The notes beneath the pieces are model-generated. The model saw only the letters and a program-made list of their open reading frames with translations. It was not told the origin of the DNA and did no database searches. The position numbers and the translations under genes were made by a program. From positions 49,538,308-49,602,307 of the forward strand of contig OV884056.1 in NCBI GenBank assembly GCA_930367215.1: a DNA stretch of 64,000 bases. The letters run 5' to 3'. This document shows positions 46,940-56,239 of the stretch, piece by piece. Positions within the stretch are counted from its first letter, which is position 1, and the number at the start of each line of letters is the position of its first letter. The stretch is from Pollenia angustigena (taxonomy: Eukaryota > Arthropoda > Insecta > Diptera > Polleniidae).

Positions 46940-47110
46940 GCTAAAGAAGAAATGTAACAAAAAACGGCAGCAGACCGATTCAATATTTTTTTCGCCATCA
47001 TTCTATTTTTGTATTTGATGTATTTAACCAAACAGTTTTAAAAAATTGAATACGGGATTTTGTTTCTTGTAATGTTGTTTCTGCTATTGTTTTTCTTATA
47101 GTTGCACTTT
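46940..47110 (+). repeat. Diverged copy of the shared MITE core
   Basis: CGCCATCATTCTATTTTTGT, then TTGATGTATTTAACCAAACA, then TTTTAAAAAATTGAATACGG matches the cores at 11350-11500, 15200-15300 and 22100-22200. Confidence 0.55.
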
Positions 47111-47430
47111 TTTAAAGCGTCCAAAAATAGGCTGTGTATGTTTTTTGTTGTTGTTCTTATATTTCACATAAAGAAGTGTTGCTTTCGATCAAATAAAAAA
47201 TGCAAAAAGACGACAACATTAAAGAGCGTTAAATATTTCGTACAAAATTATGAAAACTTGACACCAATAACGCGTTTATTATATTTTTGAAGAGTTGTCC
47301 ACATTTTTTTTGGTAAAATAAAAATCAAACAAAAATATTCATTGAATCATTAAAAAAATTTATAGAAATGAAAAAAATTTTCAAACAAGCGTTTGTTTGA
47401 AAATAATTCGGCAATAATTTTTTCTGTGTA

Positions 47431-47602
47431 GTTGGATCTTATATCGATGTGGGCCAAGACCTTTCCTCAAAATTTTCCAAGTAGTGGACGGGCATAGATC
47501 GAATTGCTCAGAACAGTGTGGGAGCGATAAATTCGAGTTCATGCAAACCTTGTTCTTTGCACGGTGATTTGCCAGAATATGCTTAACAAAAGTCAAACAC
47601 AA
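47431..47602 (-). pseudogene. Tc1/mariner transposase, N-terminal part of the split gene
   Basis: The minus-strand frame reads NSNLSLPHCSEQFDLCPSTT, then WKILRKGLGPHRYKIQL, the family segment (NxxxSxRxxxxxLxxxxTTxWxILxKDLxLxPYKIQLTQELKP) that ends the DNA-binding region. The codons after KIQL run straight into the inserted element. Across the insertion the host frame resumes as VKELKP at 44726, giving the expected KIQL..ELKP order. The extreme N-terminus is not recognisable. Confidence 0.8.
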
Positions 47603-48709
47603 CTCATTAGTATGCTAGCTAGTTTACAATTATCCCTTTCGGAAGCTCTTAACGTCTTAAAAGCAAAAGAACTGTAGGTGCCTATAAAAAGTTTATTTAA
47701 TATTGCACATTTAGGCCTTATTTTTCGCTTTTTAATTTTAAAGGTATTGAAATTACATTAAAAACTTCGAGCTAAGGAAAAAGAGGTGTATTTGCAACCA
47801 GCATGAAAAGCACTTTAATTCCTCTTTCATTTCACTTTTGTTTCCTTCAACTTAAATTTCATTATAAGGGTATTCAAGAGAATTATTTAACAAATTATTA
47901 AAAGCATAGAAGGTATAATTACTACTTTCTGTAGATTTAAGTTTTATGACCATCTGTTTTAAATCACAGAAAATTTATTATTTCTAGTAATTAAAAATTC
48001 ATTTGTGATTAAGAAAAATTATTATTTCAGAAAAAAGACATTTGATAATGACGGCATGAACAGCAGAAAAATATAAAATTCAATTCTAAAAAGCAGAGAA
48101 AAGAAACGGAACACTAATCAGTGACAGTCCCATAATCAGGCACATACTTTCAACCCATCAAACTATAAAATTGAAAAAAGGAAAAACAACAATACAAGTT
48201 CTTTGCAATACAATTAAAAAACAAAAAAAAAAAAAAAAAAAAAAACACATTATGACACTCAAGGGATTTTGTGAAAAAAAAATCTACAATAATTACGTTA
48301 ACAGCAACACACACAGCTCGGCACACAAAAAAAACTCTTACGAAAAAGATGAAATATGGTTCAAAACATCAGGGAATATTATGAATGCGAAAAACAATTG
48401 TTTTCATGAATTGCTACAATAACAAGAAACTTTGAAATTAAACACACTGTCAGGCAGGACTGAAGAAACTTAGATTTGTGTTATCTACACCAGAAGAAAA
48501 CATTTAGTTAAAATAAGGATAGTCAAAATAAGGGCAATTTAGTACTTTATGTTTGGTCGAGCATTTGTTTTTTTATGCCGGCTATACACTACACTAATTC
48601 AATGCTCAAGTCTGGCACAGAGGAAAAAAAACGTGTGACACACACTATACAAGTAAAATGTGCAATATTTATTTTTAATTTAAAAGCGAAAAAGCAACAT
48701 GTGCAACTA
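47603..48709. other. AT-rich DNA with a 23-A run
   Basis: An uninterrupted A-run lies at 48223-48245. The frames around it are lysine-rich products of that run. No gene recognised. Confidence 0.5.
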
Positions 48710-49011
48710 AGTCTGAGTTCATACGGCTCATGTCTTATTGACAAGATTCTTCCTTTTTCTTCTTTGAACATGAATTGGCGTTCAAATGATTCATGTCATG
48801 TTGACGACATGTTTTTTATTTTGTATATGTAGTCGTGCGTATGCATTGTGCTTTTTTGATATTGAAAACAATAACAAAATTAAACAACGAATGAAAAAGC
48901 AAAACGTAAAGACAGTACATGCATCTGTGTACTCGTTTCTTCTCCCCTCGTCCCTCTCGCCTATCAAGTAGCAATCATGTCAGTAAGACATGAGCCGTAT
49001 GAACACAGACT
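48710..49011. mobile_element. MITE with ~35-bp inverted ends, copy 2
   Basis: The same ends and interior as 144-419, in opposite orientation. 302 bp against 276, the difference being internal small insertions around 48810-48860. Confidence 0.8.
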
Positions 49012-49247
49012 AAAAAAAACAAATATTTTTATAACTTCTACTAATTTTTTTGTAGGTTTCTACTTTCATAATAGGCTTTTAACACTGATCAACATCTACC
49101 ATCAAACAAAAATGTCATCATTTTTGAAAAAAAAAAGAAAAAAAATGTTTTTAAAATAAACAATGTTTTTTTCTACAAAAGTGCCAAAATTTCAAAAGAA
49201 AACACAAAAATGTGTTTGAAGTTCAATTTGTTTAAAAATATAAAAAA

Positions 49248-50250
49248 TACTTGACAAAAAAACATTGCTTCACGTTTCGAAATGTGGATGAATACGAAAT
49301 TTATAATGCAATGATGAAAATCAAAAGTGATGCTGCTGGTCCGGATGGTATACCACTTAAATTTATAAAGCTTATATTTTGGAGCATATCAAGACCATTG
49401 CTCTCTATAATGAATAACATTATCACATCCTCATATTTCCCAAGTTACTGGAAAATAGGAAGGATTATACCAGTGCCGATAATAAGGACTCCCCGTACGG
49501 TATCAGATTATGGGCCAATTAGTGTTTTAAATACGTGTTCTAAAATTCTAGAGGCTTTATTAAAGGATCAGTTACAAGAACACGTTTTCTCAGGTAATTA
49601 TATAAATAGGTATCAATCTGGTTTTAGGAAACATTATAATACTACAGGGCTGGTGTTTGATTTGGTTGAACAAAAAAGAAGTAATTTAGATATAAGGAAC
49701 AGTTCCGTCTTAGTGTTCTTAGATTTTAGCAAGGCTTTTGACTCCGTTAATCAAATTATGTTGCGTGAACTGTTTAATCAGAACAAATTTTTTAAAATTG
49801 AATCCTTCGAAAACTCGAGCGATGTGGTTCTCTCAGAATATTAACATACCTTGCATAATTTTGAATAATGAACAAATGGATTTTGTGTCTTATTATAAGA
49901 CTTTAGGTGTTTATATTGATAACGCGCTCAATTTCAATATACAAATTAATCAAATTACAGCTAGAGTGAATTATGTTATTAGACGGTTGTATAGCATTGG
50001 AATGTATTTGCCTCATTTGGTAAGGAAGCAAGTTGCTCTATCTCTTTGTCTGCCAATATTTTTGTATGGGTTGGAAATATTTTCGGGGGTATCACAACAT
50101 AATAGTTTAAAACTTAAACAAAGTTTTAATAGGGTCGTACGATTTATTTTTGGTCTAACATTTAGGGATCAGAGACATATGACTTCCTACGTGGTTAAGG
50201 TACTGGGTTGTGATTTCGAAGATTTTAATAAACTAAGAACTTTGTTATAA
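49248..50250 (+). pseudogene. LINE reverse transcriptase, catalytic core deleted
   Basis: The first frame (to 49841) has RT motifs in order: KIKSDAAGPDGIPLKFIKL, a PVP..R.VSDYGPISVLN line (family YRPIS), a YQSGFR line, and FLDFSKAFDSVN, which carries the first catalytic D. The protein then shifts frame near 49780 directly to LNPSKTRAMWFSQN, the segment normally following the YxDD loop. About 90 residues including YxDD are missing, so it cannot polymerise. Downstream come YYKTLGVYID and VNYVIRRLYSIGMYLPHLVR, then a FNRVVRFIFGL line, all expected after the palm. There is no endonuclease domain. Clade not assigned with confidence (jockey/CR1/L2 group). Confidence 0.85.
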
Positions 50251-50757
50251 TTTTATACAATATTTAAATTTGGAGCGCCATCCTATCTTCTTGAAAGATT
50301 TAGGCCCTTAATTTGTAAAACGCAACGTAATGTTAAAAATAACATTGAAAGCAAAAACAATGTCAAAAATTTGTCAAAATTTTGTTGTTGCTTTCTATAG
50401 AAATACAAATTGCGTTTTAAAATTATCAACTCCACAAGATATGCAGCGTTTAAATTTAAAAATTCAATATACATTTCTATAGAAGACAACAACAAAATAA
50501 TGAAATATTTTCGATTTTGTTTTTGCTTTCAATATAATTTTTGGCGTTGCGTTTGCGTTTTACAAATTTAGGGCCTTAAGTTTTGGTCGTTCTAACCGAA
50601 CGCACTCATTAGATTTTCCAAGATTTTCAACTCTTGTTATGAATAGGCCTTTCGTTGTTCGTGTGATATGAATGTGGAATCTCTTAATTCCATACGAGGA
50701 CCGTAGGTTCAATAAGTCATTATCAAGTTTTAAAAAAATATTGTTGTCTAATTTATA
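50251..50757 (+). pseudogene. C-terminus of the LINE protein, split by a MITE
   Basis: After a shift the frame reads FKFGAPSYLLERFRP-like codons up to 50310. After the MITE it continues LSFGRSNRTHSLDFPRFSTL, then NRPFVVRVI, a stop, MWNLLIPYEDRRFNKSLSSF, KKILLSNL and a terminal stop. The R-S-x-R and WN-LP lines followed by a SFKxxL ending are usual for LINE C-termini. The codons on both sides of the MITE join in frame, which fixes the MITE's ends. Confidence 0.75.
50311..50567. mobile_element. MITE inside the LINE, ~11-bp duplication
   Basis: ATTTGTAAAACGCAAC at the left is inverted at the right (ATTTGTAAAACGCAAAC). The flanks TTAGGCCCTTA (50300-50310) and TTAGGGCCTTA (50568-50578) are a near-exact duplication. 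Alternatively part of that palindromic flank belongs to the terminal repeat. Noncoding; younger than the LINE. Confidence 0.75.
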
Positions 50758-50840
50758 AAAAAAACGTTGCTTATTTCTACTATTTCAGGTGTTTTAGATT
50801 CTTTAATTTTATCATTTTCAGTAATTGTGCAAAAAAAAGA

Positions 50841-50861
50841 GGGGGGGGGGGGGGGGGGGGG
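50841..50861 (+). repeat. 21-bp G homopolymer
   Basis: Twenty-one consecutive G, preceded by eight A, G and A. It is the only such run in this AT-rich window and lies within the LINE 3' region. Confidence 0.9.
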
Positions 50862-51055
50862 AACGTTTTACATACATTATAATTAGAAAAATGGTTAATT
50901 TTTTAGAATGTATACTAATTACTAATATGTTAATATATACTTATATATTAAAAAAGTTGTTTATTATCTTTAGTTAAGCTAAGCCAATTGTATCTTCCGG
51001 ATTAATTGGGTACAATGGGGTTTGTGATCCAAAATGAATAAATAAATTAAATGAA

Positions 51056-51791
51056 ATGAAATAAAAGAGAAAACTAGACAAATGGTAAAGCAGCTTTTAA
51101 AACAAACTTCTTTTTGTCAGTGATGCCACAATAATAATGTAACTTATTGGCACTTTTCTAGTGATGACACTAAAATAATCGAAAGATGTAGAATGGAATA
51201 AAATGAGATAGGAACATCTATTAAAGATGTTAGTTTTTATCCCTATGTATTTATTTTGGAAATATGTTAACATCTTCGCAAATTGATGGGAGATGTTAGA
51301 TGTTAATGAGTTTTAATGCACAATAATTAAGGCGATACTTTGATTAATTCTAGGAACCCTGCTTGAAATATTTTATACGCGCTCATTTTTTGTTGCCATC
51401 TCTTAAAAAACCAAGGCAACACTGAACGTTTTTAACATACATTACACAAGTTTACTGTACAGTTTTACAAACTTAAGCAAATATCAAAATTGCTGTGATT
51501 TTTAATCAGTTACTGCGTAAATAGCAAATACACCGTCATACACTTTACAAAAATACACTGTACAGTGAATTACTTCAAGTCTAAATTTCGGCAAGATATA
51601 TTTTCAGACATTTGATGTTAAACTTATAAAAATTGGTAATTGTAAAAGTGTTTTTATGATTTGCGTTAATGTATTTGAGGAATAAATAACATTTTTTTTT
51701 ATCATGTATGAGGTTGTTATTTTTATTATGATTTTTGACATTTTTCATAACATTTAATTTTTATATTTTTAATTGAATCTTCGTATGCTTA
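51056..51791. other. Unassigned AT-rich DNA
   Basis: CAGTGATGCCAC at 51119 and GGCAACACTG at 51415 look like opposite hAT-type ends, but the flanking eight bases do not match. No gene. Confidence 0.35.
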
Positions 51792-51933
51792 GTGCGGGTT
51801 TACACACTTCAAGTTTGACTCGTCAAGTATTGAGTTTTTAGGAGAGAGAGGAAAATAAATGGCATTCTCTTTTCCCCTCTCTCCTAAAAGCTCAATACTT
51901 AACGAGTAAAACTTGACGTGTGTGAACCGACAC
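51792..51933. mobile_element. Palindromic TTA-target MITE, 142 bp
   Basis: GTGCGGGTTTACACACTTCA then AGTTTGACTCGTCAAGTATT at the left is inverted at the right with a handful of mismatches over about 60 bp. TTA flanks both sides (51789-51791, 51934-51936). The whole element can fold into one hairpin. Confidence 0.85.
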
Positions 51934-51936
51934 TTA

Positions 51937-54607
51937 TGAAATTAATTATTCGAACCTTATTCTAATTCTTAAGTTTACGTTCTACCGAATGAAATTCTCC
52001 TAATTTTTAATAATAAGCGAAAATAATGAACAAAAGTGAAATGTGTTTTTGTCCTTTTTATTCATAAATGAAAAAGAAATAACAAATTTTAGATTTCTCT
52101 TTGCATAGTTTCTCGCAATATTTTTTTTTTTTAAATATTAGCAATATTTGGCCCAGATTGTGGAACATTGGCTTTGACGTTTCCCAATTTTTTTTGACAA
52201 GCCAAATAAGGTTATTAGAGAAGCATTTTTCAGAGAAAGAGTTCTGTATCAATTTAAAACAAATCAAAGTCAACCAGGGCAGGGTTTGGACTATGAGGCG
52301 GGAAAGGCAACTGTCCCAAACACTATTTTTTCTTCATAATTCTCAAGTGGTTTTGCAACATATTGTTAATCGTTGTCATGATGTAATGTTGGATAATGCT
52401 CGCTTTAACACATCAAATTATCGTCAAGTCCAATTTTGGGAGCAAACTACGTCACAAAAAAAATAACCCACAAAATTAGATATTTTTTTAGGCTAAACTG
52501 AACACAAATATGGAACTCTCAATAAGCGTTTTCGAAATATTCGCGAATATCGTGATTTTTCTGGAGTTATATAAGATATCTCGAGAACTGTTCCTTTAAA
52601 ATTGCCTTAATGCAGAGACTGAAAATGTTCAATATTGAAAAAACGTAAAAAAAAATTTTCAAATCTAAAGCCCTGTAACACAGTAAATTTTTATCCGATC
52701 AACACAGTATAAATATATGCTGAAAGAGGAAAAATGTACTCAGTAGTGTAAATTTTGTACAATTCAGATGAATTGTTCATTGAGATTTTTCGAAATAGCT
52801 GAAACAGCTGCAGAAAAACTCGATTTTCGAATATCTCGTAAACGCTTCTTGAGAGAAATAAATAAGTGTCATATCTGTGTTAAGCGCCCGATTTACCGTT
52901 AAAAAACATCTTATTTTTGAAGTAATGGCAAAAAGTGTAGAATTTTCAACCAGTGCAATAGATGGAACTTTTCTGGTTCCAAAAAATACGGAGCATTAAC
53001 TTGTCGCCATATATATTTGTGTTTAGTGTTTATTTGACTGTTTATTTTGGCTTCATATATGATTTCTTATTCTTCTGGTTCGTTGCTTAGAATCAATAAA
53101 TCTAAAAGCGCTTAGTTCTAATTTTGGGACATATTTCAACGTCCCTCAGATTAAACTCGAGCAGTAAACAATTTCCTTGCTTTTAGATTAACTCTGAAAA
53201 CGTTTTGAAATTGCTACTTGAGTAAAGCGATGATTTCGTTATTGTTTCTTTTGAGTTTAACAACAATAAGCATTAAGTTATGCCTCCAATTCATCATCTA
53301 CTTCGAAATTTTTTGGCTGATCCAGGCGGTCCTTGTCATTTGTCATAAAATCAGCACAGCTGAACCTCACAAGCCATTCCTTTCACGTTGCATTTGATGA
53401 AATCATTTTCAAAGCAGTAAAAAACTTTGGTTAAATATCTAAGTGAGAATAAATGTTAGATGTTTACCCTCGAAAAGTACACAAACCATGTGTAAGAGAT
53501 ACGACATGTGATGTGGATCCAGCATTTTAAGATTCTTATGCACTTGCGCTGATCCAAAGGGTGTCATGATTCCCTTCGGGCTAGTATACCAAAATTGGGT
53601 TTGGTGGCTGTCCCAGCTTGAAAACAATTAGATTAACGCAATAATATTATTTTACATCGTACGTCTTCTAGGAGTCATTTAAAACCGACCACACTCTTAA
53701 AATTATTTTAGTTCCTTAAATTCTTTTAATGCTGCTGGTGGTGTAGTTGTTATTAAATTTTTATAAACCTTTTGCTACAACAAACCTAAACTATTCTTCA
53801 GCTATCCGTATCATGTGATCAGACATTAGTCCATTATATGTGAAAATTCCAAAAGAAAAAAACTAATTTCTAAAAAATTTTCTCGAGTGTTAACATTTAA
53901 TCGAAAAAAGTGATCTAAAAAATTCAACAGCAATGGGGATGACACAAAACATTTGATACCAAAGTTGCCATGAAGAGTTAGGGAGAAAAAGTCAAATACC
54001 TAATGAAGGGTACAAAAATGGTCATAAGCCAATCAGTGTTGTAAAGAAAGGAAAAAAGGTGGACTTTTATTACCAGTTTTATATTTTTTTTTTTATAAAA
54101 AAACTATAAATGTTTTTAATGTGTCATTTAATGGTTTGTGATTATTCAGGGTTTACGAATTTGTATTCTGTACTTAAACAGGTAATGCAATGTTTTGTTT
54201 CGTTATACTTAGAGGGTTGTTATTAAATTGTGTAGTTTGTATATTAAAAATAATCGTATGAAATAAATAGTTGAAGGCTTAGTTAGTTAAATATACATGC
54301 ATATGGATGTATATGTTGTGCATGTATTTAAGTAGCTAAATAATTATAAAGAGTGGTTTGATTGTTTTTCGAAACGGTTCAAGTAACCAGCACACAATAT
54401 TTTGGTATAACTATCAATCAAATGTTTGAAATAATGATTGGTTAATGTTCTTAATAAAAGTCATTGATGCATAATAAATTTTGAGCAGGTGTTTTTTCTT
54501 TTAACGAAAGACAATACGGGGTTATTTTCTTTAGTTTATAGAGCAGAAAACGGTTTTAAACATTAAACAGATTTTGTTAAACTGACGAAACGTTAAAAGG
54601 TTAAGTA
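51937..54607. other. 2.7 kb, no gene recognised
   Basis: A 121-codon plus frame at 52101-52466 has no motif I can identify, and an overlapping minus-strand frame covers part of it. A 62-codon minus frame at 53439-53627 is likewise unrecognised. I find no clear repeats. Confidence 0.45.
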
Positions 54608-54864
54608 CACGGAAAAAATTCAAAATTTATTTCAATTAAAATATTTGTGATATTAATTACAAAATTAATTAAATTTCCACCTTTCCACCAGTTAAAAAAT
54701 TAATAGTGTTAATTAAATATTTTTTGATATTTACAACATTTTCTGCAGTTATGTTGTTTATATAAATAAACGTTTAATTCACTTGATTAAATTTTTAATT
54801 AAAACTGATTTTATTTTTGATTATTAGTTTTATTGAAAAAAAAATTGCCGACAATTTTTTCTTT
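54608..54864. mobile_element. TA-target MITE, CACAGAAAAAATT family
   Basis: Starts CACGGAAAAAATTCAAAATT after TA and ends ..AATTTTTTCTTTG before TA (54865-54866). The interior matches 24392-24630 in inverse orientation. Confidence 0.7.
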
Positions 54865-54866
54865 GT

Positions 54867-55415
54867 ACTCATAACCAAGAAAACGAGAAGGTTAAAATAA
54901 CATCCATAATGTTACCTTTAACTAAACACTAAGCCCTTCAAAAAAGTTTCCTCTTAAATTCACAAATTTTCTCGGAAATCAACAGAGCAATCTATGATGC
55001 ATCATTGAGCTAACCCAGATCCTGAAAGAAGTACTTAACTTGGAACTGTTAAAAATAACACAAAAAATGTAACCTTAATAAAAAAAGAATTTTTTTTGAA
55101 TATCAATACAATCATATTTAAAAATGATATCGATCATATAAGCACTACGGACAAAGCCCCATTTTAACATCCAATTTTGGGCCACTTTTTTGAGCATTGC
55201 TGGCCGTTTGTCGCGAAAAACAAGAACAATATTAGCCTCTTAGGGCTAAGAGAGCAGAGCAAGTTAAACTATCATTTTGGTTTTAAATGTGTTTAAACCA
55301 ACAAATTTTTTAAACAGTAAGTAATACAAATTACCTTTAAACGTATACAATTGGGCGTTTAAACTACCAATACAGACCATATTAATTTGGCAACATTTAT
55401 CGTAGTGCTGCCACA
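54867..55415. other. Unassigned AT-rich DNA
   Basis: No feature recognised. Confidence 0.5.
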
Positions 55416-55423
55416 TGTTAAAC

Positions 55424-56228
55424 TAGGGATTGCTGTTCGGTTTTAACCGAAACCTCGGTTTTAGCTTTAACTTTAACAATGTATTTATGCTTGAAGAAAT
55501 TTCAAATTAAACATCATACTCGTACTTAATATACAAAAACTTTATACATAACAGCCTTCAACAATGACAAGGTATTTGAAAATTCTTTAAATTCAAAATG
55601 TACTAGAAGAAAAAATGTTATCATTATAACTCTTAAGTACACACCTTATTTGTGAGGCATAAACTGCCACCTGGTCCACTTGAATTTTGTATGGAGTTTC
55701 TTGTGGCTATAGAAAAAACTCACACTAACGAACCCCTGGGCAAGGCTGGGACTACTTTTATATGCATGGAGTTTTATGGCTATAGCAGGAACATTTTGTT
55801 GGGAAATAAAATATTTTTCGAAAAAACAGAAAAGGAAGAATTCTTATGTGCTGTGTATGCTTCTTTAAAAAGTTTAATTTTGATTTTATTAACTGCAGTA
55901 CATATATTATAGGGAAGGGCCTGACCAGGCCCAGGTGGATACAATATGCACAAAATTTTCATTTGGCCAATTGCGGAATTGAGGAATACATAAAGTTTCG
56001 TTCTAATATACTTAATAATTATATGAAAAAAACTAGAAAAAGTCAAAAAATTCCTGGCCAGGCCCAGGTATTGAAACCAATACAAAACTTTAAAAAAAAA
56101 ATATATGTTTATGTATGAATTTTCCTTTGATATTTTCAAAACCGAAAACCGAACCGAAACCGGACGGTTTTAATCATTTTAAGCCCGTAACCGCGGTTTC
56201 ACATTTTAACGGTTTTTAGCAAACTCTA
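55424..56228. mobile_element. hAT element, 8-bp duplication TGTTAAAC
   Basis: The ends TAGGGATTGCTGTTCGG and inverted TAGAGTTTGCTAAAAACCG are flanked by exact TGTTAAAC (55416-55423, 56229-56236). CGGTTTT/AAAACCG words are dense at both ends. The phrase CCAGGCCCAGGT occurs at 55926 and 56058. Open frames of about 100 codons on both strands show no transposase motif. Confidence 0.85.
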
Positions 56229-56239
56229 TGTTAAACTAC

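Larger units (their letters stand above)
44729..47428. mobile_element. 2.7-kb TA-target element inserted in a transposase gene
   Basis: CACAGAAAAAATTATT is perfectly inverted at the two ends, with TA on both sides (44727-44728, 47429-47430). Taking it out with one TA leaves the host transposase codons in the same frame, so both ends are correctly placed. It contains a hAT (45463-46649), a diverged copy of the shared core (46940-47110), and CACACGATTG/CAATCGTGTG words around 45088, 45134, 45224 and 46912. No transposase of its own was found. Same terminal family as 24392 and 54608. Confidence 0.85.
49248..51055 (+). mobile_element. 5'-truncated LINE
   Basis: It starts inside the reverse transcriptase domain (about 49248) and carries the protein to about 50757, interrupted by a MITE. 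The 3' untranslated part ends with TTAATTGGGTACAATGGGGT, then a line like GATCCAAAATGAATAAATAA and an (ATAAA)-like tail. A 21-G homopolymer sits in the 3' region. The truncated 5' end and simple-repeat tail are typical of LINE insertion. Confidence 0.75.

Noticed and set aside
51119..51424. A possible hAT element between CAGTGATGCC and GGCAACACTG.
   Set aside because: The flanking 8 bp (CTTTTTGT and AACGTTTT) do not match and the ends share only about 8 bp.
52101..52466. 121-codon open frame.
   Set aside because: No recognisable domain, low-complexity start, an overlapping frame on the other strand, and no supporting repeat context. Not called a gene.
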